The translations under genes were made by a program, and so were the position numbers. The notes under the pieces were generated by a model. It made no database searches. It had not been told where the DNA came from and was given only the letters and a program-made list of their open reading frames with translations. From the NCBI RefSeq assembly GCF_030272615.1, contig NC_081405.1, positions 474,022,008-474,082,007 of the forward strand: a DNA stretch of 60,000 nt, in the 5' to 3' direction. Below, piece after piece: positions 23,085 through 34,859 of this stretch. Every line of letters begins with the position of its first letter. The stretch's first letter is position 1. Source of the stretch: Cryptomeria japonica. Taxonomy: Eukaryota > Streptophyta > Pinopsida > Cupressales > Cupressaceae.

Positions 23085-25862
23085 TTATGTCGTTATGGGT
23101 CATATGGTGTCCTAAGGGGTCGTAGGACACAATATGACCCCTTAGGATACCATAAGACCCATAGCAACCCCATATGGTGTCATAAGGGGTCATATTATGT
23201 CCTAAGGGGTCATATGATGTCTTAAAGGGGTCATATGACACAATATGACCCATTGGGACACAATATTACTCACAACGATACAGTTTGGTGTCTTAAGGGG
23301 TCGTAGGACACAATATGACCCCTTCGAACACCATAGGACCCATAACAACCCAATATCGTGTCTTAAGGGGTTATATGGTGTCATAAGGGGTCATAGGACA
23401 CCATATGACCCCTATGGACACCATAGTACCCCTTATGACACCATATGGTGCCGTTAGGGGTCATATGGTGTCCTAAGGGGTCGTAGGACACAATATGATC
23501 CCTTAGGACACCATAGGACCTATAATGACCCAATATGGTGTATTAAGGGGTCATATGGTGTCCTAAGGGGTTGTAGGACACCATATGACCCCTATGGACA
23601 CCATAGGACCCCTTATGACACCAAATTGTGTTGTTAGGGGTTATATGGTGTCCTAAGGGATCGTAGGACATAATATGACCCCTTAGGACACCATAGGACC
23701 CATAACAACCCAATATGGTGTCATAATGGGTTGTATGGTGTCCGAAGGGGTCATAAGGGCTCATGGGACACCATATGACCCCTAAGGACAACATACGACC
23801 CCTTATGACACCATATGATGTCGTTAGGGTTCATATGGTGTCCTATGACACCATATGACCCCTTAAGACACCAAATTGTGTCATTATGGGTCATATGGTA
23901 TCCTAAGGGGTCGTAGGACACAATATGACCCCTTAGAATACCATAGGACCCAAAGCAACCCAATATGGTGTCATAAGGCATCATGTTGTGTCCTATGGGG
24001 TCATATGATATCTTAAAGTGGTCATATGACATAATATGACCCATTAGGACATAATATGACCCATAACGACTCAATATGGCATCTTAAGGGTCATATGGTG
24101 TCCTAGGGGGTCCTAGGATACCATATGACCACTATGGACACAATATGACCCCTTATGACACCATATGGTGTTGTTAGGGGTCATATGGTGTCCTAAGGGG
24201 TCATGGGACACCATATGACCCCTTAAGACACCAAATTGTGTTGTTATGGGTCATATTGTGTCCTAAGGGGTCATGGGACAACATATGACCCCTTAGGACA
24301 CCATATGACCCCTAACGACACCATATTGTGTCCTAAGGGGTCATGGGACAACATATGACCCCTTAAGACACCATATATGGTGTCGTTGGGGGTCATATGG
24401 TGTCCTAAGGTATCATATGTTGTCCCATGACCCCTTAGGGCACAATATGACCCATAACGGCACAATTTGGTGTCTTAAGGGGTCATATGGTGTCCCATGA
24501 CCCCTTATGAGCCCTTAGGACACCATATGACCCCTTAAGACATTAAAGTGTGTCGTTATGGGTCATATGGTGTCCTAAGGGGTCATTTTGTGTCCTAAGG
24601 GGTCATATGATACAATTTGACCCATCAGGACACCATATGACCCCTAACGACACCATGTGGTGTCATAAGGGGTCATTTGGTGTCCTTAGACATCCTAAGG
24701 GGTCATGGGACACCATATGACCCCTTAAGACACTAAATTGTGTTGTTATGGGTCATATTGTGTCCTGAGGGGTCATGGGATAACATACAACCTATTAGGA
24801 CACCATATTACCCCTAACGACACCATATGGTGTCATAAGGGGTCCTATGGTGTCCTAAGGGGTCATATGGTTTCCTACAACCCCTTAGGACACCATATAA
24901 CCCATAACGAAACAATTTGGTTTCTTAAAGGGGTGATATGGTGTCCTAAGGGGTTATAGGGGGTCATGGGACACCATATGACCCCTTAAGGTACCAAATT
25001 GTATCGTTATGGATCACATTGTGTCGTAGGGGGTCATGGGATAACATATGACCCCTTAGGACACCATATGACCCCTAACGACACCATATCATGGGACAAC
25101 ATATGACCCCTTAGGACACCATATGGTGCCATATGGTGTCCTAAGGGGTCATATGTTGTCCCATGATATGGTGTCGTTAGGGGTCATATGGTGTCCTAAG
25201 GGGTCATATGTTATCCCATGACCCCTTAGACACAATATGACCCATAATGACACAATTTGGTGAATTAAGGGGTCAGATGGTGTCCCATGACCCCTTAAGA
25301 CACCATATGACCCCTAACGACACCATATGGTGTCATAAGGGGTCATAGACACCATATGACCCCTTATGACACTATATTGGGTTGTTATGGGTCATATTGT
25401 GTCCTAATGTGTCATATTGTGTCATATGACCCCTTTAAGACATCATATGACCCCTTAGGACACAATATGACCCCTTATGACACCATAGGACCCTTTATGA
25501 CACCATATGGTGTTGTTAGGTATCATATAGTGTCCTAATGGGTCATGGGACACCATTAACCCCTTAAGACACCAAATTGTGTCATTATGGGTCATATTAT
25601 GTCCTAAGGGGTCATGGGACAACATATGACCCCTTAGGACACCATATGACCCCTAACAACACCATATGGTGTCCTAAGGGGTCCTATGATGTCCTAAGGG
25701 GTCAGGAAACAATTTGACCCCTCAGAACACCATAGGACCCATAACAACCCAATATGGTGTCTTAAGGGGTCATATGGTGTCCTAAGGGGTCGTAGGACAC
25801 CATATGACCCCTATGGACACCATAGGACCCCTTATGACCCATAACGACACCATATGACCCAT
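23085..25862. repeat. 2.8-kb satellite of 20-bp units in both orientations
   Basis: The array is made of a 20-bp unit close to GACACCATATGACCCCTTAG, present both as such and as its reverse complement, with the self-complementary CATATG in each unit. Direct runs (such as near 24290-24330 and 25060-25090) alternate with head-to-head and tail-to-tail junctions every few units. About 138 units fit in the array. Variants include CATATT, CCAAATTGTG and GTCGTTAGGGG. Open frames inside (CYGSY..LRGH repeats) are by-products. I know of no named family that matches. Confidence 0.92.
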
Positions 25863-26012
25863 CTCTCTCTCTCTCTTTCTCCCCTAATCTCTCTCTCTCT
25901 CTCTCTCTCTCTCCTAATCTGTCTCTCCCCTAATCTCTCTCTCTCCCTCTTCTCCTCTCTCTCTCTCCCTCTCTCCCTCCCCTTCTCTCTCTCTATCTCT
26001 CTCTAAAATATG
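25861..26012 (-). repeat. (TC)n tract at the right edge of the satellite
   Basis: CT dinucleotide runs broken by CCCCTAATCT words. The reverse complement (GAGAGA..GATTAGG) resembles the left tract, including the GATTA word. Confidence 0.85.
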
Positions 26013-26018
26013 ACTAAT

Positions 26019-26044
26019 AAAATCGGATATCGAATATCTGATTT
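26019..26044 (+). repeat. Inverted-repeat copy L2 (GGATATCG motif)
   Basis: AAATCGGATATCGAATATCT: a copy of the GATATC motif in the opposite orientation to L1. It lies just right of the (TC)n tract, so the satellite is framed by L1 and L2. Confidence 0.65.
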
Positions 26045-26123
26045 CTACCATTGCTATTAATGTGGCAACAGTAAAAAAAAAGGTGGCAATGGGAAAAGGT
26101 TTTGGGACCACAAATTTATACAT

Positions 26124-26200
26124 TAAAATTGGATATCGGATTTTTTTAAATAAAAGAGAGCCTTGTGGGCCATTTTATGGATTCCAAGTGCCCACAGTCT
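26124..26200 (+). repeat. Inverted-repeat copy L3 with extended homology to the right end
   Basis: AAAATTGGATATCGGATTTT, then GTGGGCCATTTTA and CCCACAGTCTGC. The right end in reverse complement has AAAATCGGATATCC, then GTGAGTCATTTTTA and CCCACAGGCTGC. GGATATC and CCCACAG are 60 bp apart at both ends. It lies about 200 bp before the start of the transposase-like gene. Confidence 0.65.
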
Positions 26201-26326
26201 GCATATTCCATTATTTGTCGATGATCATGGGTTTTTAGATAGGTTGAGACAAATTGGTGCTTTTGGGAGATTCTTAAAGTCAAATCTTACATCGTCAATG
26301 ATTTAGGAGCATCATTGTGGAGGTAA

Positions 26327-28995
26327 ATGGGGAGTAGTAGTCATCGGAAGTCTAAACGCAAAAGAAAACTTTCAAATGACCAAATTGAAGTGTATAGAGA
26401 AAGAGATAGAGAAGGTCATAGGAGGAGAAGATGTGGTATGTTAAATATTGCTAATGTTACTTCAAGTGAAGAGGAAATTGAATTTGAAAATGTGTCACAA
26501 GTTAATGAAAATAAAAATGTAGATTTTGAAAGTGAAAAATTTGAACATGTTGAAAATGTTGAAAGTGATAATGAAAATGCTCAACATGTGGAAAATTTTG
26601 ACATAGGAGGTGAAAATATGGAAAATTTTGACATTGAAGGTGGAATTGCTCAACCAAGTGAACCATATGTAACACCTAATTACTTTAGAAATGAAGACCC
26701 TCTCATGGATGAAAGATAAATTCCAAATCCAAGACCTTCAAGAACCCCAAAATGGTTATTTGAAATCGATGAGAACATTATTGTGAATCTTGAAGGCAAG
26801 AGGTCAACAAGAACCGTTCGGTTGTGGGCTACACAACTTTTTGACCAAAATTTTGGCAATAAGACATTGACCAAGAAATGCCAACTCTTTGTTAAATTGC
26901 TAAAGATGATAAAGATGAGACCATTTCTAAAAAAATTGAAGATTCGTATGAACAAGAAGATGGAGAGAAATTCTATTATTGCCAAAAATCTATTTGATGC
27001 TCTCAATTCTATTAGAAATAATACCAAAGAAAGAGATAAGAGATATGCTCAAAGAGTGATTACAACCTCCTTAGTAAGCCATCAATTGAGGAAGGCTCAT
27101 CAAATGAGACAAACTTGTGTTGATTTTAACATAAACCATAAAAATTTGGATAGGCTACTTGCATGAAGACAAAGACTTGATGATCCACTTCAACGAGATA
27201 CATGGGCTTTTGGTGGGAGGCTTCCACATGTTGATAGAAAGTTGTCTAACAATGTGAAGGAGGAGATTCAACAATTTTGGCACTCTAATTCTAGAGTGTC
27301 ACCCAATGTAAAGGACATTTTGAAATTAAGAACTGACAACTAAGACCACACACCACATCCCAAACATTTCTTGGAATCAATCCAAACAATGTTGTACAAA
27401 AAAAATTGTGAAGTACATCCAACTTTGCAAATATCACAAACGGCCTTTGAATCTTTGAAACTATTTTATTGTGTTCCTCTTAAGATTCGCAATACTTGTT
27501 GCAAGTACCATGTGGAGTTTCCAATGTACCATGAACTTTTATGTTATATTCATTCTACGATGCATACTAATGAGATGTTGCAAGAGTGTGGTGCAATGTT
27601 ATTTATGAGATCATCAAGAGACTTGCAAGATCTATTTTTATGCCCTAGAGATGATGGCTAGTATTTCTATAGAAATGATTGTTTGAATGAGAAGTTCTTA
27701 GAATGTGGTGGGTTGTCAAAGTTTGTTTCATGTTTTCATGAGGGTAGGAAACACGAGTTTGGAAAGAATTATGTTGAGAAAAAAAGATATGAGACAGTGA
27801 AATATACTTTGAAGAGTGGAGGTGAAGGTTCTAGATGCAAATTAGTCTCAAGAGAAGTGAGTATTGTTGGTTTTATTCTAGATTTTAAGGAAAATATTTT
27901 CTACAAGTATACAAGGCACACCCATAGGTCTTAGTGGTTGGATCAATAGTTTAGGATGTGTAAGAACTCTTTCCCGATTGGCACTATTGTATCAGTGGTT
28001 GATTTTACAGAGAACTATACATTGCAACCACAAAATTAGGTTCACTCTTAGTACTACAATTCAATATAGATTGCTATTTTTGTCCACATTACATATAGAC
28101 GTTCTCCTGATAGTATAGAAGAGGATAGGAAGATAATCAGGGATTATCATTTTTATATGAGTGATGATAGATCACATTCCTCCGAGTATGTGCACCATTC
28201 TTTCGAGAACTTTTTTGAGTTCTTGCATGAGAAAGATATTGCAATTGATCAACATATCATATGGTCAGATAACTCTACAGGTCAATCCAAGAATGCCCAT
28301 ATGTTTTATTGGTTGAGTAGAATGCATGTAGAGAGGCATATATCTCATATTTGGTGTTTTTTTGAGGTAGGGCATGGGAAGGGGGAGCATGATGGAGTAG
28401 GTGCATATTTGAAGAGAGCTCTAGTTAAGGAGAAATTGAGGATTTCAGGTGCAAATTTCTGTGATGCATGTTCTATTGTTGATTGGTGTAGTTTAGCATT
28501 GTCACATGGAGGTACTCTTGATTCAATAGTGACTAGATTCTTCTGGTTGGTTGAGGAGGGCATAGTGGGAGATAGATTGGATTGTCAAATAGTTAAAGAT
28601 TCTTCAAAGATGCATTCATTTCTCAGCTCAGATGCAAGTACATGGACCATTTGGACACGAGAGCTGGCTTGTTTTTGTTAGAGTTGTGTTTGATGTGATT
28701 GGGATCAGTGTGAGTCAAGTGAGTGGGTTGATACGTGGGTTCCCCAATATCTAACTCCCTTATCTCAAACAATATCCTTGTCAAATGATAACATGGAAAG
28801 TTCACTTGAGTATGACCATCTATTAGATCTTGTACAACCAGGACATGTTTTTGCAGTTGTTGCACCACAAGGGAATGAAGAGAGATCAGAATATTGGTTG
28901 GCATGATGTGTATAGGGAAAACAAAAGCTAACACAACTAGTGTCAAATGATGGTAGGTTCACATGTCCTATAGGTTCAGTTGTTATTGTGGGAAC
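26327..28995 (+). pseudogene. Transposase-like gene, 5' part (interrupted by copia insertion)
   Basis: One frame runs from ATG 26327 (basic start MGSSSHRKSKRKRK, possibly a nuclear signal) with no frameshift to the insertion at 28996. Thirteen stops break it: TAA 26717, TGA 27164, TAA 27341, TAG 27659, 27932, 27947, 28037, 28049, 28067, 28679, TGA 28691, TGA 28904, TAG 28913. Residues fit a DDE-type enzyme: VVDFTENYTLQPQ (Asp at 28001), IIWSDNSTGQSKNA (Asp near 28265) and EVGHGKGEHDGVGAYLKRAL (28370-28410). The DF-ENY / SD...Q-KN / GHGKG--DG-G pattern is one I associate with transposon-encoded proteins in plants and animals; the superfamily name is not verified. A Cys/His cluster (NTCCKYHVEF) precedes the core. 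Confidence 0.7.
28991..28995. repeat. Target-site duplication GGAAC, left copy
   Basis: GGAAC directly precedes TGATAACTCA at 28996 and recurs at 36344-36348 directly after the other LTR. Confidence 0.95.
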
Positions 28996-30469
28996 TGATA
29001 ACTCAATGATGGAAGAATAGTACCAAACCGGTACTAAGAAGGGGGGTGAATCAGTACAGACAAAAACACAATCTTAAAACCAATTTGTCAGTAGATATTG
29101 GGCATTGACAAACAAACAGTAGCATAGGTCCTAAAACAGAGTACAACTGGCAAAAACCTAGAATAACTGAGACAAGCATAAACCGGTTAATACTTATCTT
29201 CTCATATACTCTAACACTTCATTTCCATTTCACCCTAATACATGAACAAGTAATCTACCATCAAAGATATACATATGAGCAACTGGATCAACATGATTCA
29301 CTGCTTGACAGAAAACAACAAAGCATCACATGAAGAAGACATCACACATGACACACATATTTTTCATATGGAAACCCAATAGGGAAAAACCACGGTGGGG
29401 ATGAATACCCACAAGCTTGTTTTTGAACTCTTTAGAAGTCCGCTCTGTTAGGATCCTTGTCTGGTTAAAGACTAATACAATAGGTTCTGTTAGGGATCAC
29501 CTGGTTAAGGGATGGCAAGAATACCTGATTAAGGGTTAAACCCTGTTAAAGATTACCTTGTTAGAGAATTTCAAGAACTCAATTGTTTTGAGTCACCCTA
29601 TTAAAGGATTTATAGCAAGCTGGTTAAAGCTACCCTGTTAAGGGATTTTCCAACTATTGAGGTGGTTAGAGATCAACAAGTATTACAATGATCTAGTAAT
29701 AGCACTCAATGCCAATGCAGATCCACTTAAGCTCCTCTTCACCTTTTGCACTTACACTCTGCAGGTATCACATCTCTCCTTTTGGTCTAGCAAGAATCAT
29801 GTATCCCTTCTCTTAGATACACACACACAACTTTGTACAACAACCTCAGAAAGAGACACAATATCAACCTTATAGGAAAACAGATAGGTCGGTAGCATTC
29901 ACCCTAAACCCTAAACCTGTTAGGTTAAGGAATTCAAACGGTTCAATCCTAACCGTTGAGCACACTGCATTAAATGCAATAGTTCTTGATCCAATCTCAA
30001 GACATTCTCCATCATCCATTTCTACTGATTTCAGGACGGCTGATAACCTATCACACATTATCACCATTTTATAGACTTTGCACATTCTTGAGGTAGATAG
30101 GAACAATCTCCTTCGTGCAAGATCCTTCACGCACACAAGGCTTATGTGGCAACATGATCTATTCTTCGTTACCATGCTAACTCATCACACAAAGTCATTG
30201 GTTGAGCCACACAGGCTTGAAGCACTTCAACTAGAAACCTTGAAGTTGAGACTACCAACCGGTAGTCATACAATGCTTCCATGTGCCCATTCCCATAACC
30301 ATATGTCAGTTCACCTTGAACAAACATACCGCTTCACTTTGGCACAAATGTCGGTTCACAGTGTTATACCGGTTCTCACATATGCCGGTTCTCACCTCTT
30401 CAGCATATTGACATCAATGACAACATACAATGTTATTATGTCCTCATACCGGTTCACATAATGCCAACA
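28996..30469 (-). repeat. 3' LTR of the copia element
   Basis: This 1474-bp LTR is near-identical to 34860-36343 (1484 bp), with small indels and scattered substitutions. It includes the GGGGGGTGAATCAGTAC word near 29040 and many ACCGGTT words. Two open frames inside are non-coding. Confidence 0.93.
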
Positions 30470-30486
30470 ATCTCCCCTTTTGGCAT
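30470..30486 (-). other. Polypurine tract of the copia element
   Basis: In element orientation ATGCCAAAAGGGGAGAT ends directly at the LTR start TGTTGGCATT. Confidence 0.85.
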
Positions 30487-30725
30487 TGATGGCAATATAC
30501 AAAGATATCTCTCCACTTCACATCTTCTCCCCCAATTTCTATAGATGTCTTCTCCAGTTCACATCTTCTCCCCCTTTGACAACAATGCCAAAGTGGAGGC
30601 AAAATCATCCCTGTTCCATTATGCTGCTCCCCTGAGGAGTAGCATCCTTCAACACATCAATCCTGAAGAAAAATTTGACTATGTAATACCTGACTGATGT
30701 GGAGCATATACCTTTACTTTACCTC

Positions 30726-31400
30726 CTAAAGGGGCAACACCCCTAATTCACCCCTTAAGTACATAAATATAGCCTTTGGGAGAGGCTTGGTGAATATGTC
30801 TGCTAATTTCTCCTGACTGGAAACATATTCCAGTGCAATCTCTTTGTTCTGAACCTTTTCCCTAAAGAAATGATACTTAAGCTCAAAGTGCTTGGTTCTA
30901 TAATGTAAAACCAAATTCTTGGAGATATTAATTGCACTAGTATTGTCACAAAATATACTTACCAATTCAGATACAAGAACTTTGAAGCCATTTAATACAT
31001 GCTTCATCCAAATTGTCTGAGTGCAGTTCATGAAAGCTACAACATACTCTGCTTCTGCTATAGACTAAGAGATACAACTCTAGTTCTTACTCATCCATGA
31101 GACCAGTCTACCATCGAGATAGAATGCACCACTAGTTGTGCTTTTTTGGTCATCTATATTGCCTGCCCAATCAGCATCTATGTATACTTTCAAGTTGAAA
31201 TCCTTGCTATAAGGATACCACAATCCATAGTCAATAGTTCCCTTCAAATACCTAAGAATCTGCTTGACTACAACCAAGTGAGATTCTCTTGGGCTTTTCT
31301 AGAATCTTGCAGTAATGCCAACTACATGTGCAATATCTGGTCAGCTATGCACTACATAATGCAGCTTACCAATCATTGATCAATATTCCTTCTCATCAAC
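30726..31400 (-). pseudogene. Copia RNase H
   Basis: Minus-strand frame encodes QILRYLKGTIDYGLWYP, VYIDADWAGNIDDQKSTTSG (catalytic DADWAG), then SIAEAEYVV after two TAG stops, CDNTSAINISKNLVLHYRTK and ADIFTKPLPKA, the full set of Ty1/copia RNase H signatures. It ends near 30726 with a short LGVLPL tail. Two TAG stops replace codons that are usually Gln/Lys in the family. Confidence 0.93.
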
Positions 31401-32340
31401 CAATTCTGAGTCATCTTCTTTGGATAGTTTACAACCGGTCACCATCGGAGTACCAACCAGTTTGCTATCTTCCATGCCAAAGGTCTTCAACACCTCTTTG
31501 ACATACTTGGACTGAGTGATAAAGATTCCATCCTTCATCTGCTAGATATGTAGTCTAATGAAGAATTTAATCTCCCCTATGAGTGACATTTCAAACTCTT
31601 TCTTCATCTCATCTGCAAACTCATGACTCATCTTTTCATCTCCACCAAAGATAATGTCATCAACAAATACCTCACAGATTAGAATCTGATCTCCTTTAGA
31701 CTTCAAGTAGATATTACTATCTTCACTTATTCTCTCAAATCCAATCTTCACAAGATGGGAATGCAGACGTTCATACCATGCTGTAGGTGCCTGCTTTAGT
31801 CCATATAAGGCTTTATGTAGCCTACATACCATGTCACTATCTTTAGATAGGGAAAACCCATTTGGTTGCTCAATATACACCTCTTCTTCAAGTAACCATT
31901 TAGGAATGCAGATTTTACATCCATTTGATATACTTTGAAACCTTTGAAGGCTGCATATGCAAGAAGCATATAGACTCCTTCCAATCTGGCTAAAGGAGCA
32001 AAGGTTTCTCCATAGTCTTCTTCTTCTTCTTGAGCATATCCTTTGCACACCAATCTAGCTTTGTTTCGAATCACTATGCCATCATCATTCAGCTTATTTC
32101 TGAAAACCCATTTGGTACCAATGACATATTTATGCTTTGGTTTGGGTACCAAAGACCATGTACCATTTTTCTCTATCTCGTCAAGTTCATCTTCCATTGC
32201 CTTGATCCAGTCTTCATCTTTATGGGCCTCTTTGAATGATTTAGGCTCAAATTCAAAGATCATACATGAGTTTTCTCTGACCTTTCTTCTTGTAAGGATT
32301 CATGCATCCTTATCTCCTATGATCTACTTAGGATCATGAT
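31401..32340 (-). pseudogene. Copia reverse transcriptase (RVT_2)
   Basis: It starts with FKEAHKDEDWIKAMEDELDE and NGTWSLVPKP, GTKWVFRNKLNDDG, ARLVCKGYAQEE and VYQMDVKSAFLNG, then shifts one base at about 31890 to EEEVYIEQPNGFS, LHKALYGLKQAPTAWYE and VFVDDIIFGG. The FVDD box keeps both catalytic Asp residues. Beyond it, LMTT-like stops continue to LKGTIDYG. Copia RT type (PF07727). Confidence 0.93.
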
Positions 32341-33530
32341 TCAGCTTGACATACCAAGGAATGGTCTTAATGGATTCCTCTTGTTTTTCTTCTTCATCCT
32401 CACCTCTATTAGTATCAGCATCTACATCTACCGGTGTAGGAGCACTATTACTAGTACTTGGTTGACTGACAACTGGTTCATTTACCGCTTGCTCGCTGCC
32501 AGTTTCCTCAATTTTCTTAGAGGTTTCATCAACTCTTACATTGATGCTTTCCATAATTCTCTGAGTCCTATTATTGAAACACTTGAGAGATTTACTCTTG
32601 GTGGAATATCCTAGGAATATTCCCTCATCACATTTCGAATCAAATTTTCTCTGGTGTTCACTCCTCTTGATGTAACATTTTCTACCAAACACTCTAAAGT
32701 AGCTAACCATGGGTGTCTTACCGGTCCAATACTCATAAGGAGTTTTATCCTTACCTTTCTTAATGAGTACCCAGTTCATTGTGTAGACTGCAGTGCTCAC
32801 CGCTTCTCTCCAAAAGGTGTGAGCTACCTTTCCTTGAATTAACATAGTTCTAGCTACTTCAACCACAGTCCGATTATTCCTCTTTGCTAGGCCATTCTAC
32901 TGTGGATTTTGGGGGGAAGATAGTTGCCTCTTGATGCCATGTTCTTCACAGTACTTGTTGAATTCACCGGAAGTGAATTCCCCTCCTTGATCAGTTCTCA
33001 GGCACTTGATCCTTTTACTACTTTCCTTCTCCACTAATGCTCTAAAAGCTTTGAACTTTACAAAGGCTTCAGACTTGTCTTTCAAGAATGTGACCCACAT
33101 CATTCTTGAGCAGTCATCAGTGAGAATCATGAAGTACCTATCACCCTGCACACTTCTAGTTTTCATAGGACCACACAAATCAGAATGCACAAGATCAAGC
33201 AAGTTGTCAGCAGTGAAAGATTTACCTTTAAAGGTTGAGGAAGACATTTTCCCCAATTGACACTCTTTGCACAAGGTATTATCTAGTTTTCTTAGCACCG
33301 GTAACCCTCTAACTGCCTTGATCTTACTAGCCTTCACAATATTATCAAAGTTTACATGGTAGAGTCTCCTATGCCATATCCAGCTATCATCAAATTTAGC
33401 CATAAGACATGTACTTATATTTGCATTCAGCTGAAATAGGTTACCTTTGGTCTGCATGCCAGTGGCCACCAATTCACCATTCTTTCCTTTGATTCTGTAA
33501 ACTCCATTCTTGAATTCTAGAATGAGGGCA
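32341..33530 (-). pseudogene. Copia integrase with catalytic Glu lost
   Basis: The frame has a GAG-pre-integrase part (DSWIWHRRLYHVNFDNI, CKECQLGKM) and the core: HSDLCGPM (first Asp), LRTDQGGEF (second Asp) and, after a TAG stop near 32898, NGLAKRNNRTVVE. The family has Glu where Lys is read here (AAG, about 32882-32884), so the D,D-35-E triad is broken. Downstream is WREAVSTAVYTMNW, TPYEYWTGKTP, FGRKCYIK and DEGIFLGYSTKSK, the copia C-terminal region. Confidence 0.93.
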
Positions 33531-34074
33531 CTGTCATTCAGCTAGGCAACACTCAGAAGGTTGTGTCTAAGACCATCAATCCAATACACATTGTCAACAC
33601 TACTCTTTCCATTCAGAGAGATGGACCCTCTACCTTTGACCATGCATGGTGCATCATTGCCAAAGTGAACCACACCACCATCACACTCTTCCAAGGATAG
33701 AAACTTGCTCCGGTCACCAATCATATGGTGAGAAAAACCACTATCAATGATGCACTCATTAGAATTATCAAACTAGGAGACAAGAGCCTTCTTGTCTAAC
33801 ACATCTTCCTTGATAGCAACAAACATAATATCTTCATTTTCTTCATCCTCTAACTCCTCATCTATGACACCTTAATCAACTGCCACAAAACAGTTTCTCT
33901 AGTTTCCTCCTTTCAATTTCTTGAACATTTTTGGTTTGTCCTTGTTGTTTCCATTAGGATAGTTTATAGCAATATGTCCTATTCAATTACAAGAAAAACA
34001 TTTCAAAGGTAGCTTACCTCTGTATTTTCCAGTTCCTTTAGGAAGTTTCCTGGCAAGGAGAGCTTCAAATGCCA
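33531..34074 (-). pseudogene. Copia zinc knuckle and aspartic protease
   Basis: The knuckle near 34000-33960 reads CFSCN then a stop, IGHIAINY: CCHC spacing is kept but the last Cys is Tyr. The protease carries IIDSGFSHHM (DSG active site, near 33755-33730), followed by CDGGVVHFGNDAP and DNVYWIDGLRHNLLSV. A frame change lies between gag and this part. Stops are mainly TAG. Confidence 0.85.
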
Positions 34075-34788
34075 TCAAAATCTCCTCATCATCCATTTCT
34101 CTGCTCTGTCTTGGTTCACCACTAGTGCTAGCTTCTTTTCTTTTCTGGATGGTACTACAGAAGCTTTAAAAGATGATTCAATCTTTTGAACACTACCATC
34201 AAAACTATTTAGCTCATAGGCTGTCAACTTTGCAATGATGGATTTTAGGGATACCTTAGTCTTGTCTATTGATCTCAACTCCTAAATAGCAACAATCCTT
34301 ATTGCATAGACTGGCAATAGGGATCTTAGGGCTTTTCTTACCACAGTGGAATCTTCTATTTTACCACCTGCACTCTTGATATCTCCAACAATGGTTTTGA
34401 TTCTTATTCCATACTGTTGAATGGTCTCACCTTCAACCATCCGCATATCTTCAAACTTCCCTCTAAGGCTTTCTTCCTTAGCTTGTTTTACATGCTCATC
34501 ACCGCCATAGATATTTTCAAGAGTATCCCATACCGCTTTGGGATTTTTCTTATCTTGAACATCAATAAACTCAATGTTAGATAAACTACTAATTAGGGCT
34601 TCCATGACTTGCCCATTCTTCTCTATCTCTCTCTTTTGGTCATCGGTGAGAGTACTAGTATGGGAAACATAAGCATTCTCAACATATCTCTAGTGTTGAG
34701 CACCCATGCTTCTGATGTATGTCTTCATTCTATCTTTCCATATACTGAAATTTTCTCTATTAAACTTTGGACCTTCCCTCTTCATCAT
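34075..34788 (-). pseudogene. Copia gag
   Basis: Starts at the MM pair at 34788, about 60 bp past the primer site: MMKREGPKFNRENFSIWKDR. It then reads NPKAVWDTLENIYGGDEHVK, SLRGKFEDMRMVEGETIQQY and RIKTIVGDIKSAGG, the UBN2-type capsid (PF14223) found in copia elements. Stops: TAG after MGAQH, TAG after RIVAI. The frame ends in a lysine-rich part (PSRKEKKLAL) before the knuckle. Confidence 0.88.
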
Positions 34789-34845
34789 TAGACTGGGATC
34801 TTTACCTCAAGCAATTAAGCTTATAACACAGAGGACCTAGAGGAT

Positions 34846-34857
34846 GCTCTGATACCA
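34846..34857 (-). other. Primer-binding site, initiator Met tRNA
   Basis: In element orientation TGGTATCAGAGC, two bases inside the 5' LTR, is the standard plant copia site matching the 3' end of initiator-Met tRNA. Confidence 0.95.
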
Positions 34858-34859
34858 AT

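Noticed and set aside
23202-25540. Series of 60-107 codon frames with YGSYGVLRGH-like peptides
   Set aside because: They are translations of the 20-bp satellite on both strands.
23085-25862. CRISPR-like array or telomeric repeat
   Set aside because: No unique spacers, units in both orientations, eukaryotic context; the unit is unlike TTTAGGG.
30078-30461. Open frame of 127 codons (also at 35952-36323)
   Set aside because: It lies inside both copies of the copia LTR on the strand opposite to the element; no motif.
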